The notes: generated by a model not told the origin, from the sequence alone. Shown: positions 54,101 through 63,130, numbered from the stretch's first letter. The stretch: 64,000 nucleotides of DNA from Notolepis coatsorum (GCA_963971535.1 OZ020591.1:15702623-15766622), one strand, 5' to 3'. Numbers and translations are program-made.

Positions 54101-57100
54101 GAGCAGGGGACAAAGAGAGTCAAAGTCAACGGAGTGATGAGATACGCAACTCCACTCCTGAGGCGAGAGGGTATGCCTACCTTCCACGCCCCAAAAGAAG
54201 CAACGGAGCGGTATCTATTGAACACAGAGCGGCGCCTAGCCAGAGACCCCGCTCAAGAGACTGTGTACCGCGCTGAGATTGACAAGCTAATCACAGCGGG
54301 ACACATAAAGAAAATTGACATTAAAGAGGCCGATCAGACGACCGAATCATGGTACGTGCCGCACCACAAAGTCCACCACAACGGCAAGGATCGTATTGTG
54401 TTCAACTGCAGCTACCAGATCGGAGCACAAAATCTGAATAAAGAGCTCTTGCCCGGCCCAACACTCGGCCCCTCTCTACTAGGCGTGTTACTACGTTTCC
54501 GCCAAGACAAGGTGGCCATCAGCGGTGACATCAAAGGGATGTTCCTGCAGGTGAGACTAGTGGAGGAGGACAAGCCCCTGCTGCGGTTCCTATGGAGAGA
54601 GAGGATCGGGGACGAGCAACCAGCCATCTATCAATGGGAAGTCCTCCCTTTCGGAACCACATGCAGCCCATGCTGTGCTACGTTTGCACTGCAAAAACAC
54701 GTCGCAGAGGACCCAGCAGCTGATGAAGAGGTCCGACAAAGTCTAGGAAATAGTTTCTACGTGGACAACTGTCTGCAAAGCGTCTCGACGCCAGAAGAAG
54801 TCGAGGCCCTTCTACTCAAGCTCCGCGCCTCCCTGATCAAAGGCGGCTTTGATCTCAGGCAGTGGGCCAGCAGCGACCCGCAAGTATTGCGCAGCCTCTC
54901 CCCCGATGACAAGGCCGCAAGCAGCGAGACCTGGATGGCGACCATCCCAGGAGAAGCCCAAGAAATGACATTAGGACTAGTCTGGCGCTTCAAAACAGAC
55001 TCGCTCCATTATAAACACACACCCCTGACCAAGGAGCAGGGAAGGTCGACTGCACTACCGACCACCAGACGGAGTGTATACAGAACACTCGCCAGACAAT
55101 ATGACCCGTTGGGATGTATTCTACCTTACACCACCAGGGCAAAGATGATTGTAAGAGCGTTATGGGACAAGGACCAGGGCTGGGACGACCGCATACCCGA
55201 ACACCTTGCATCCACATGGAGAGAGTGGGAGACAGAACTCAGCTCACTCCCAGGTGTCAACATACGCCGCAGCTACTTCCCACCCACAGTGAGGCCGGAG
55301 ACGTGCCAGATGGACCTGCACATCTTCAGCGACGCCTCCGAAGTAGCCTACGGTTCAGTGGCCTACTTGCGTGCCCGAGAGGAGGGAGGAGAAATACATA
55401 CTGCTTTCATCCTGGCTCGCTCAAGAATAGCCCCACGCAAGCAACAATCTATCCCGCGTCTAGAGCTCTGCGCAGCCCTAGCAGGAGCGCAACTCGCTAC
55501 GTTAATCCAACGTGAACTCACCATCCCGGTGCAAAGAACAATCTTGTGGTCAGACTCCACGACAGTACTCACATGGATCCGGTCTGATTCGTGTAGATAC
55601 AAGGTCTTCGTGGGAGTCAGAGTCACAGAGATTCAAGATTTAACAGAAGCAGCAAGCTGGAGGTATGTGGACACAAAACACAACCCAGCTGACGTCATCA
55701 CCCGGGGAATGTCCCTGGATGACCTCACCCGTCACAATCTATACAGTGACGGGCCAGAGTTCCTCAAGCTCCCGGAAGAAGAGTGGCCTACACCCACCCC
55801 ACGGGAAGCGAGTAAAGAGGAGGCCGAGAACAAGAAATCTATGTTCTGTGGATTGACCACACTCGTCTCCACAGACCCCGACATAGACGATTGCCTCACC
55901 CTTGAGAGTGCGCAGCTAAAGACATTCCTGTGGCACCACCCAGAGGTTCAGCTCACTACTGACATTACTGCAGCTGACTACGAAGAAGCAGAACTTCTTC
56001 TCCTACAACGAGCCCAGAGAGACTCGTTTCCCGATGAGCTAGACTGTCTACAGGGAGCCAAGCCCGTCCCGTCAGACAGCAGATTGCTCCACCTAGCCCC
56101 CGAGAGCGACGCCCATGGTCTCATCAGAGTGGGTGGTCATCTGCGGAGAGCTCCAGACTTACCGGATGACGTCAAGTACCCGATAGTCTTAAACAGCCGA
56201 CACAAGGTCACAGAGCTGATCATAAAGAAATACGATGAGGATGTGCATCACGCCGGGGCAGAGAGAGTCTTCGCGGAGATCAGACGTCGTTATTGGATAC
56301 TGCAAGGGAGAGAAGCAGTGCGGCGCTTCCAGCGAACCTGTCTAGACTGTCGTAAATGGCGAGCGCAGCCCAGTATACCCCGGATGGCTGACCTACCTCC
56401 CTGTCGCCTCCGACTCGGCGACAAGCCTTTTCACTCCACCGGTATGGACTGTTTCGGCCCGCTGTATGTAAAGAAAGGAAGAGGAACCGAGAAGCGGTGG
56501 GGTATTGTATTCAAATGCATGACCACCCGAGCGATGCATATAGAACTCCTTCCAACCATGAGCACAGACTCATTCCTTATGGCCTTCCGAAGATTCACAT
56601 CGCGGAAAGGCAAACCGTCTATATTATTGTCTGATCACGGGACAAACTTCAAAGGCGGAGAAAGAGAGCTGAGAGAGAGCTTCCAAGCTATGGGCCCAGA
56701 ACTTAAGACCCACCTCGCTCCATCCCAGATTGACTTCCAGTTTAATCCCCCGAATGCACCTCACTTCGGTGGAACTTGGGAACGAGAAGTACGTTCAATA
56801 AAGACAGCCCTGTACGCCGTGCTTGGGGCCCAGACCGTGGCGGAGGAAGTCCTAATGACAGTCCTCACGGAGATTGAGGGAGTATTGAACTCAAAGCCCC
56901 TCGGTTACGTCTCAAGTGATGTAGCAGATGTCGACCCAGTCACCCCCAACACACTCTTGATGGGGCGGCTGGACCCCGCGCTACCACAGACAGTGTACAG
57001 GCCTGAAGAAGCGAACGGCCGAAGAATGTGGAGGTACAGTCAAGTATTGGCTGACAAGTTTTGGAACAGCTTCCTACTCCACTATCTACCGTCTCTACAG

Positions 57101-57355
57101 ACCCGCCAGAAATGGGTGAAAGAGAGAGACAATTTGACAGAAGGAACAGTCGTCATGATTATCGACCAGTCACTACCCCGAGCTATGTGGCCGGCTGGCC
57201 GCGTAAGCAAAGTGATCACCGGTGCCGACGGAAAGGTCCGAGCAGCCGAAGTGCTCGTCCAAGGGCGGATCTACACCCGACCCGTGGCGAGGCTAATAGA
57301 GTTGCCAAGGCTCCCCGATACTATTGATGACGACCATGACCCCATGACTTTGTGA
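51149..57355 (+). CDS. BEL/Pao Gag-Pol polyprotein
   Basis: A single 2068-residue frame starting at the first in-frame ATG (51149; a second ATG follows at 51152 with A at -3). Going by the sequence: an acidic Ser/Pro-rich N-terminus; a charged, Ala/Glu/Arg-rich probable coiled coil (about 152-265); a Gag body; three zinc knuckles (CPYCEKEHWLSQC at 670, CYRCARSHMAADC at 702, CSRCDGAHLDVLH at 721); an A17-type aspartic protease with LDDGS (Asp785/786); reverse transcriptase with DIKG (1127) and the YVDN box (1204); RNase H acidic residues Asp1395, Glu1439, Asp1469 and Asp1515; an integrase HHCC finger (His1700 to Cys1731) and catalytic Asp1767, Asp1829, Glu1878; and a C-terminal domain of the type following BEL integrases (about 1974-2063). 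It makes the capsid and the enzymes for reverse transcription and integration. No stop or frameshift interrupts it. The one odd residue is Asn in place of the second Asp of YXDD. Confidence 0.95.
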   Translation: MMNTPQNGSPKVDRPQRRRQTPQYLEDYVANILPSFLQTVNAEKVDSKIMSDPIDQATPPIEALVGSNVTDQAHGGDQEGPDMTLPPAKTEEVVPGELQDKDSPPGMELDPLQEEASTPEMDLQDSPQENGSPTSTARSGSPQPASSPSEADKMLAQAFLASLAASTERDRLQAQTLSEREHSSMERERLQAQQRSDEDRIRLEIRRLQTEENMGRDRAEAQRAAAEAQRAAAGAQREAERELALTKREAERDRLQAQIMEQLITRATPPPSARGSRASSRQGSRAPSPTRSSDPEPDHQREPIPLSEPLPRPVQVRPSYKEETVYTAERLNRRLQDLEDLPEEEEEGEEESQAQQQHSTPQDQEVQYSPGFTPAALRYRPPTQFTGELDARPAPRNSTWIRGPWYPAGTSPPRGVRGDSPRRPLLQRSPMCQPSMASYIGTPTFPDFTHENRAQYTELRMCLETMMSDVADEPYKYAILLKHLKVPRAHNIALAYATSTTPYTAALAALDQRYGRIWDYVIQEIRHIDRLPPATDNRSLDDLSIKVQSLVGMLGAQREKGMHELYANSNVERILEKLPPARQERFRRQRDHCDPNGPEPSLLDLADFLAREVNSLRLDTFMRSTPSSREGPRRANDGRRLVTVMHQSESVPSSKNHSTPSMKEKWKMVCPYCEKEHWLSQCDTFKKMTANEVSQWIKSNRRCYRCARSHMAADCRLKKRCSRCDGAHLDVLHDSNRRKPAPSSSTKASVMYIDPASSGGARVLLKVVRVTLSYQDKVMDTYAVLDDGSEKTLLLASAAAQLGLRGSEDQMTIRTIRRDLKTIKGENVSFTIAASGQPERRYRITNAFTSQEIGLSQYTYPIAKLMDKYVHLRQLPIPLIDGATPTLLIGSDHADLIVPIDRVHTGPRGCPAAVETRLRWTLQGPLAKSLNRTAATSCLHSRVTEEDTTLLQHVERLWTLETMPFKNEKKDIRSKEDIYAIALLEQGTKRVKVNGVMRYATPLLRREGMPTFHAPKEATERYLLNTERRLARDPAQETVYRAEIDKLITAGHIKKIDIKEADQTTESWYVPHHKVHHNGKDRIVFNCSYQIGAQNLNKELLPGPTLGPSLLGVLLRFRQDKVAISGDIKGMFLQVRLVEEDKPLLRFLWRERIGDEQPAIYQWEVLPFGTTCSPCCATFALQKHVAEDPAADEEVRQSLGNSFYVDNCLQSVSTPEEVEALLLKLRASLIKGGFDLRQWASSDPQVLRSLSPDDKAASSETWMATIPGEAQEMTLGLVWRFKTDSLHYKHTPLTKEQGRSTALPTTRRSVYRTLARQYDPLGCILPYTTRAKMIVRALWDKDQGWDDRIPEHLASTWREWETELSSLPGVNIRRSYFPPTVRPETCQMDLHIFSDASEVAYGSVAYLRAREEGGEIHTAFILARSRIAPRKQQSIPRLELCAALAGAQLATLIQRELTIPVQRTILWSDSTTVLTWIRSDSCRYKVFVGVRVTEIQDLTEAASWRYVDTKHNPADVITRGMSLDDLTRHNLYSDGPEFLKLPEEEWPTPTPREASKEEAENKKSMFCGLTTLVSTDPDIDDCLTLESAQLKTFLWHHPEVQLTTDITAADYEEAELLLLQRAQRDSFPDELDCLQGAKPVPSDSRLLHLAPESDAHGLIRVGGHLRRAPDLPDDVKYPIVLNSRHKVTELIIKKYDEDVHHAGAERVFAEIRRRYWILQGREAVRRFQRTCLDCRKWRAQPSIPRMADLPPCRLRLGDKPFHSTGMDCFGPLYVKKGRGTEKRWGIVFKCMTTRAMHIELLPTMSTDSFLMAFRRFTSRKGKPSILLSDHGTNFKGGERELRESFQAMGPELKTHLAPSQIDFQFNPPNAPHFGGTWEREVRSIKTALYAVLGAQTVAEEVLMTVLTEIEGVLNSKPLGYVSSDVADVDPVTPNTLLMGRLDPALPQTVYRPEEANGRRMWRYSQVLADKFWNSFLLHYLPSLQTRQKWVKERDNLTEGTVVMIIDQSLPRAMWPAGRVSKVITGADGKVRAAEVLVQGRIYTRPVARLIELPRLPDTIDDDHDPMTL

Positions 57356-57449
57356 ACTGCCCTACCCCTCACAACAGACATTGAGTAGTGGACAGTGCGG
57401 TTAATCTGTCTCTGCTTAGCTAATTAGGTGGGACTAATTAGGAGGCGGC
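57356..57449 (+). other. 3' untranslated segment with polypurine-tract candidate
   Basis: A short non-coding stretch between the gag-pol stop and the 3' LTR. The only purine run next to the LTR is aggaggcgg (57440-57448), a weak candidate for the plus-strand primer. It is shorter than a typical polypurine tract. Confidence 0.5.
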
Positions 57450-58805
57450 TGTTACAAAGGATCAGATTAAACCGAATATATATATTTATTGATTGATATA
57501 TATTGCATAATATTTGTATATCGTTTGATATCCCTTGTATATTCCTTGTACATATACACGGAATATCCCTTTAGCCTAGTACAGACCATAATATTTCATT
57601 CTCCTATTGGACAGCGGTCCACAGGCGCCAAGGCCATGCCTCCAAAGTCAGGTTCAAAGTCACCGCCGGGGACATGCCTGGACAAGAATGGTATTGCGCA
57701 AGGATATGAGACAGGAATAAAGCTGGTACTAGTTTATTCATCTAAGCGTATAAATACGGCGCAGGTGAATACAGAAGCACTTAGAGAAACTTAGTCAGAA
57801 GTCTTAGTAACAAAAGTTGAAGCCTCACCCACGATACGACGTGCGGTGAAGTATGGCCTGTTTGGCCCCAAATAGAGCATTGAGACCGCGTGCGAATTAA
57901 TAACTGAAGTGTCATAGTTTAACGCTGTACCGTCGAGTGCAACCTATTCTATTAAGTCAGTAATAGTCTATTTGTGTATAGTGTATCGTGCGGCTAAAGT
58001 TCTACAGTGACCAGCATCACCAACGTTTTCCTCGTATCAGCTAGAGTGCTTATCCAGGCTGGGCTGCTTTCATGGCGCTTTCACCCGAGGGGCCCTAGAC
58101 GAGGATCGTGTGGACATGTACACTGGATTATCTACCCGACGACTGCATAGCCCTTTTCGGCTGGATTATATTTGCTTTTGGTCCTGTAATTAATGGAGCG
58201 GAGAATCGCCGACGCCCACACGTGTGTGGGATTTACCCTGTGAGGAGCCACGTCGAGTCTGCCCCTCAGAAGCCTGAGGCAGGCTAGCTTTCTTCCCTGT
58301 GGAGCTACAGGCTACGGAGAACAGCTGTATTCGTCTGTGGATCAAGATCTTATTGCACCGTCTCCCGTACTCGGAGTCTCCTTATCATCGTTGACCCAGA
58401 CTCTACTACCGACAGATCCTCTACCCTTGCTGGCTTACAACCGGGGGGACCCTTCCAGTATCTCTCGCTATATTACTAGTGTACCATAGATATAATTCCC
58501 TAAGATTCAGGTTGTATAATTACCTCCTGCGTAATATGAGAATGGACATTCGTTATTGATTTGCCTACGCACATTCCTTTGCCTTATAAGCGCATTCAAA
58601 GTGAAGTAAAGAAAGTATATTATGTACCTTTTGCTGCAATAAATACTTAATTACAACTTTGTGTGGAACCGATTCATTGTGGGGAAGTGTTCATCATTAT
58701 ATATATCATGTACTGTATGGCCAGTAATTAAAGTACATAAGACGGTAGTGGTTTAATGATACCATACTTATCAATACAGTCAGGGAATTGTACCCCTCAG
58801 TTACA
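57450..58805 (+). repeat. 3' LTR of the BEL/Pao element
   Basis: 1356 bp, the same length as the 5' LTR and identical except for the three transitions at 57542, 57941 and 58214 that I found by eye. Ends in TTACA and is followed by the duplicated target tatat (58806-58810). Confidence 0.95.
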
Positions 58806-60088
58806 TATATCATCACCGATATCTATATCACCACTGATATCTATATCACCACCGGTATCTATATCACCACTGATATCTATATCACCACTGATATCTATAT
58901 CACCACTGATATCTATATCACCACTGATATCGCCACCGATATCTATATCTCCACTGATATCGCCACAGATATCTATATCACCACAGATATCTATATCACC
59001 ACTGATATCTATATCACCACAGATATCTATATCACCACAGATATCTATATCACCACTGATATCGCCACCGGTATCTATATCTCCACTGATATCACCACTG
59101 ATATCTATATCACCACAGATATCTATATCACCACTGATATCTATATCACCACAGATATCTATATCACCACTGATATCTATATCACCACTGATATCTATAT
59201 CACCACTGATATCGCCACATATATCTATATTACCACTGATATCTATATCACCACAGATATCTATATCACCACTGATATCGCCACCGGTATCTATATCTCC
59301 ACTGATATCACCACAGATATCTATATCACCACTGATATCTATATCACCACTGATATCTATATCACCACCGATATCTATATCACCACAGATATCTATATCA
59401 CCACTGATATCTATATCTCCACCGATATCACCACAGATATCTATATCACCACAGATATCTATATCACCACTGATATCGCCACCGGTATCTATATCACCAC
59501 TGATATCACCACCGATATCTATATCTCCACTGATATTGCCACCGGTATCTATATCACCACTGAAATCACCACAGATATCTATATCTCCACTGATATCGCC
59601 ACAGATATCTATATCACCACTGATATCTATATCACCAAAGATATCTATATCACCACTGATATCTATATCACCACAGATATCTATATCACCACTGATATCT
59701 ATATCACCACAGATATCTATATCACCACTGATATCACCACTGATATCTATATCACCACTGATATCTATATCACCACAGATAACGATATCATCACTGATAT
59801 CTATATCACCACAGATATCTATATCACCACTGATATCACCACCGATATCTATATCACCACTGATATCTATATCACCACTGGTACCGATATCACCACAGAT
59901 ATCTATATCACCACTGATATCTATATCACCACTGATATCTATATCACCACTGGTACCGATATCACCACAGATATCTATATCACCACTGATATCTATATCA
60001 CCACTGGTATCTATATCTCCACCGATATCTATATCTCCACTGATATCACCACCGATATCACCACTGGTATCTATATCTTCACCGGTAC
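58806..60088. repeat. 18-bp/12-bp simple satellite (GATATC-rich)
   Basis: About 1.28 kb of units such as atatctatatcaccactg (18 bp), interspersed with 12-bp versions lacking one tctata hexamer (atatcaccactg). The variable base is mostly ctg/cag/ccg. Nearly every unit contains the palindrome gatatc. Since 18 and 12 are multiples of three and no stop arises, two + frames and one - frame are open for about 449 codons each (Ile/Ser/Pro, Ile/Tyr/Thr/Asp and Gly/Asp/Ile repeats). I read this as a by-product of the period, with the possible exception of the Ile-Ser-Pro frame discussed under findings. Confidence 0.95.
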
Positions 60089-60100
60089 TAACACACGTTT

Positions 60101-60600
60101 TGTGAGATTGTGGTCTGGAACACAGCCCAATTGCTGAATACACAGGAGAGGAGATAGGAGCGTTTTCAAGGGTTTTAATGAAATGAGCAACACAGGAATT
60201 GGGGGGAATAGAACAGGGTTATGTTCTGTCTTGTGGCTGCCGTGGCAGCAGCGAGCAAGCAAGGGGTCCTTGTTCTTGTCTTGGGGGCTGCTGGGCTGCA
60301 GCGGGTGAGCAAGTGTTCCTCTTCGGGGACAGGAAACGTCCAGGCAGGGACGGCGGTCCTTGAGGCACAGGAGAGAACAGGTTAGAGCAAGGCAATACAA
60401 AGGGTAGATTCCAGCAGAGCTTTAGGTAGAGACGTCGTACCTGGGTAGTGGTATCTAATACCACAACGACTTCTGGTCAGCGTCGAGGAGTAGAAGTAGG
60501 CACCTCATCAGGGGAGGATAGGGTGCAGCTGTGAAGAGTGAGGTGCCTGACCGCGTGTGAATTAGGGGGATGGAGTGCAGCCGGGCTAAGTGGCGTGAAG
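60101..60600 (-). mobile_element. Possible LTR fragment or solo LTR, minus strand
   Basis: Read on the - strand, the segment has an attaaa polyadenylation-like signal (complement of 60173-60178) followed, 70 bp later, by an end reading ccacaatctcaca. That arrangement, and a general resemblance to LTRs of fish Gypsy-like elements as I remember them, suggests an LTR in reverse orientation. Neither the far boundary nor a target duplication could be found, so the identity is weak. Small open frames here are not considered genes. Confidence 0.25.
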
Positions 60601-61010
60601 TTAAGTGATGCTGGTCATATGTGACTCCGCCCAGCGTGCGCGCCTACAACTCGGCGACCCAGGTTCCTCACGAGAAGAGAAAGAATTTTTTATTTTATTT
60701 TTTTTTTCATTTCCGTTTTTTTTTTTTTTTTATATATATACTTACAGTTCGAGGGTTGAAGAACATATTTAGTATAACAGCGAACATATATAATAACTCT
60801 AATTGTGTTTAAATTGTGTTTAAAAATGGCTCCTTGAGACATACTCTGATCGTCTCTCACGAAGCTGTGGGGGCAGTTCCCTCGGGCTGTCCTATTTTTG
60901 CATGTGAAAGGCTGCTGTTGATGTGAGGTACGCCCCCACACGGTGTGGTGTTTATATTCACAGCACCTGTAGCCCAGAGAACACTTTTTTGCTGCTTAGA
61001 TAACATCGAC
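60601..61010. other. Upstream region of the four-exon gene, with T-rich tract
   Basis: It contains a T-rich tract at about 60687-60741, which could be the A-tail of a retroposed sequence on the - strand. The 5' leader of the following gene (about 60930-61010) then follows. No clear TATA box or CpG cluster is visible. A short potential hairpin, ccacacggtgtgg, lies at 60936-60948. Confidence 0.35.
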
Positions 61011-61654
61011 ATGGCCGCACAAAAATTATCAGCTGCTCTTAATAGAGGAAGAGATGGAATGAGTATAGACTCCTCGGCGACGATGAGTGACCACATCACG
61101 GACTACATGATCATCACGGAAGGTGAGCCGCCACCAGCTCTTTTATCCGACGATGAAGAGACCGAAGACGCAGATGAAGACGCAGATGAAATTGTCCCAG
61201 ATCCAATCGAACCTGCCGACGATGGTGAAACAGAGGAAGACGGAGACCTTTGCGTTGAAACTGTAGCATTGGGCTTTTCAGCTGAATCGACCATGCGATC
61301 AGTTGAAAAGATGTCTGGTTTAACGGTGGAGGGCGAAATAGAAGAGGAACTCGGAAAGATAAACTCTTTCCACTGCAAGTGCCAGGCGCGCCAAAAGGAA
61401 AATTCAGAACGATCTGCCCTGTCTTGTTCAAAAAAACTGTCGGTTGAGCTAATTTACCAAAACCGATTGGACACCGCGTCGTTGACACCAAGAGAAAGGG
61501 ACATGTGTCTGTTGTCCATTATTGGAACATGCCAAAATGTTTCAGAGATGACGCAAAGTACAAAGAAAGTCAACGCTATACGCCTGGCTTCAAGGACAAC
61601 GTACAGATTCCACGACGTTGTCGTCTGTCGTCCAACGTTCTGTTTCATTTATGG
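61011..61654 (+). CDS. Exon 1 of a multi-copy, probably transposon-derived gene (DUF7869-like family)
   Basis: Starts at an ATG in strong context (gacatgg) and encodes 214 residues plus two bases, ending at a consensus donor (GG|GTAAGT, intron from 61655). The product has a short N-terminus (MAAQKLSAALNRGRDGM), an acidic region (about residues 45-80, rich in Asp and Glu), then a basic, Cys-containing part (HCKCQ at about 121-125; PTFCFIYG at the exon end). With exons 2-4 it gives a 417-residue partial protein. From memory, the conserved blocks (CKCQ, TFCF.HG, LTPR, LPG, ALW, LW..L.P.I...KPRTDLC..C, HYSFDYAQQ) match a widespread family of uncharacterised proteins in fishes and marine invertebrates, plausibly derived from a transposase. 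Function is unknown and the name is a low-confidence recollection. Some frame upstream of 61011 is open but lacks an ATG. Confidence 0.7.
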
Positions 61655-62144
61655 GTAAGTGTTTTTATGCTTGTATATTGTATTGGACGTAGATGTATTG
61701 TATTGGACGTATATGTATGTTTAGCAATAGGTTTAAATAGGTTTAAATATGTGTTAAAGTCTAGATATAGTCGTCGAATCCTATTCTACCCTGCGAGGGC
61801 GTCCATTTTGGATATTCTGGGTAGTGTAGTTTTTGTGCGGCCATTTTGTAATGCACATCGCTAGGATAGGGATTCTTAAAAACTACACCTGAATGTAAAC
61901 AAGAGTGATTGATTGATTGATTGAAAAGTTTATTAACAGATTGCAGAATGGGTACAGTACAGTACAGCTCAATACATACAATTGTTAAGGGGATGCAGAC
62001 CAGAGAAAGACTTCCATCTTGTTTACATCAGGGTCCCCCATTTTCAATTCATCATAACATAATATATGACATACAGATACAGTGTGTACAATGTGTGTAT
62101 TTCATTCATTAATTCTCTTCCCTATTGTTAACATTTTTGTTTAG
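61655..62144 (+). other. Intron 1 with short tandem duplication and a repeat copy
   Basis: A 490-bp intron with GT-AG ends. About 61675-61715 contains two copies of a segment reading tgtattgtattggacgta, and 61732-61747 holds two copies of taggtttaaa. The rest is occupied by the interspersed repeat described at 61906-62075. Confidence 0.65.
61906..62075 (-). mobile_element. Interspersed repeat copy 1, with (TGAT/TTGA)n tail
   Basis: Begins with gattgattgattg and then aaagtttattaacagattg and cagaatgggtacagtacag, continuing through a segment ending in gtcccccattttcaattcat. Copies 2 and 3 (62809-62958, 62977-63130) share these blocks, and a fourth, inverted fragment lies at 63483-63541. The simple tetranucleotide run next to the conserved block looks like the tail of a retroposon whose sense strand is the - strand (tail ...gttaataaactttt(caat)n). 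The family is not identified. Confidence 0.6.
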
Positions 62145-62413
62145 GATCAGCGATGCGCTTCTCAAAAGCCTTTTCAAACACTACAAGACAGATGGCCTCA
62201 CACCGCGGGAGAGGAAGAAACAGCCGAGAAATCACAAGCGTTTTTTGTCTCTTTTTGACGTAAAAAGGGTTGTGAAATTTCTGATCAACTTTGCTGTCCT
62301 CCATGCGATTGTGTTGCCTGGCCGTCATGCTGGTCACAAGGATTTCACTGCAAAGTTACTGCCAACCAATCTGACCAAAGCTGCCCTGTGGCGCCTTTAC
62401 AGCAGTATAGAAG
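62145..62413 (+). CDS. Exon 2 of the same gene
   Basis: Bounded by an acceptor (tttttgtttag|G) and a donor (GAAG|GTATGT). The first base completes the Gly codon split by intron 1 (phase 2), and the exon ends one base into the next Gly codon. It encodes ISDALLKSLFKHYKTDGLTP and then a basic stretch, a hydrophobic VVKFLINFAVLHAIVLPGRH segment, and KLLPTNLTKAALWRLY. Frame continuity across both introns without a stop supports the model. Confidence 0.75.
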
Positions 62414-62512
62414 GTATGTCACAAAACCACCCCTTTCTTTCTCTCTCACACACACACATGGTTCCCACTTTTTCTTATTCTACCAATCTAACAAAAACAC
62501 TTGTCTTTTCAG

Positions 62513-62682
62513 GATTTCGTGTTGTTGGTCAGAGATCCTTCCTTCGGTTGTGGAAAGCACTCCTTCCGCAGATAATGATCACAAAACCCAGGACAGATCT
62601 GTGTTCTCAATGCTACTCCAACAATAACCAATTACAGCAAGCCGCGGGAAGGCCAGAGAAGTTGCAGGTGGAGAAACTCCAG
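62513..62682 (+). CDS. Exon 3 of the same gene, with CX2C motif
   Basis: Acceptor ttgtcttttcag, donor CAG|GTGTGT. It completes the split Gly codon and then encodes FRVVGQRSFLRLWKALLPQI followed by MITKPRTDLCSQC. The TDLCSQC pair (Cys335, Cys338 of the assembled protein) could bind metal. It ends on a codon boundary (phase 0). Intron 2 is only 99 bp (62414-62512). Confidence 0.75.
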
Positions 62683-62808
62683 GTGTGTACAGTCTACTTT
62701 CACTACTACACTACAGACTGTTTTTTACCACCATCTATTCCCCTGTACCCCCGTCCATAGTGGCTTGTTTACAGTATTTACCTAAACATAGCAACGTCCG
62801 ATGACGAC

Positions 62809-62958
62809 ATAGAATGGGTACAATACAGTACAGCTCAATACAACAACAGTGGACTGGAGGATGAAGACCAGAAAAAGACTTTCGCCTTTTTTACATAAGG
62901 GTCCTCCATTTTCAATTCATCAAAACATTTAGAGACATACAAATATACAGTAGTTTCA
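62809..62958 (-). mobile_element. Interspersed repeat copy 2 (no tetranucleotide tail)
   Basis: Shares with copies 1 and 3 the blocks agaatgggtacaatacagta, agactttcgcctt and cctccattttcaattcat. It has an extra insertion-like stretch (caacagtggactggagg) and lacks the gattgattg end. It is more diverged, hence older or partially deleted. Confidence 0.5.
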
Positions 62959-62976
62959 TAAAAATGCTAAAATGCT

Positions 62977-63130
62977 ATTGATTGATTGATTGATTGATTT
63001 AAAACTTTATTAACATATTGCAGAATGGGTACAGTACAGCTCAATACATACAATTGTTAAGGGGATGCAGACCAGAGAAAGACTTTCGTCTTGTTTACAT
63101 CAGGGTCCCCCATTTTCAATTAATCATATT
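62977..63130 (-). mobile_element. Interspersed repeat copy 3, with (TTGA)n tail
   Basis: Opens with five gattgattg-type repeats, then aaaactttattaacatattg and cagaatgggtacagtacag, ending in cccccattttcaatt. It is very close to copy 1 over about 130 bp. Located in intron 3 of the four-exon gene. Confidence 0.6.

Larger units (their letters stand above)
49725..58805 (+). mobile_element. Full-length BEL/Pao LTR retrotransposon
   Basis: A 9081-bp element with two direct LTRs of 1356 bp each (TGTTAC...TTACA ends), a candidate primer-binding site just inside the 5' LTR, one uninterrupted gag-pol frame, a short purine-rich segment before the 3' LTR, and a 5-bp target-site duplication tatat. I found only three differences between the LTRs, all transitions: 49817/57542, 50216/57941 and 50489/58214. 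That is about 0.2% divergence. With the intact reading frame, this points to a recent insertion that may still be competent. Superfamily assignment rests on the domain order PR-RT-RNaseH-INT, the zinc-knuckle pattern and the A17-type protease. No envelope-like gene is present. Confidence 0.95.

Noticed and set aside
58756..60143. Three overlapping open frames of about 449 codons in the 18-bp array
   Set aside because: Periods of 18 and 12 bp keep any stop-free frame open on both strands, so length is not evidence of coding. Only the Ile-Ser-Pro frame is mentioned as a hypothesis because of its flanking continuity.
61103..61491. Open frames on the - strand opposite exon 1
   Set aside because: Ser/Pro-rich shadows of the acidic coding region. 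The + strand exon has a good start, splice donor and in-frame continuation.
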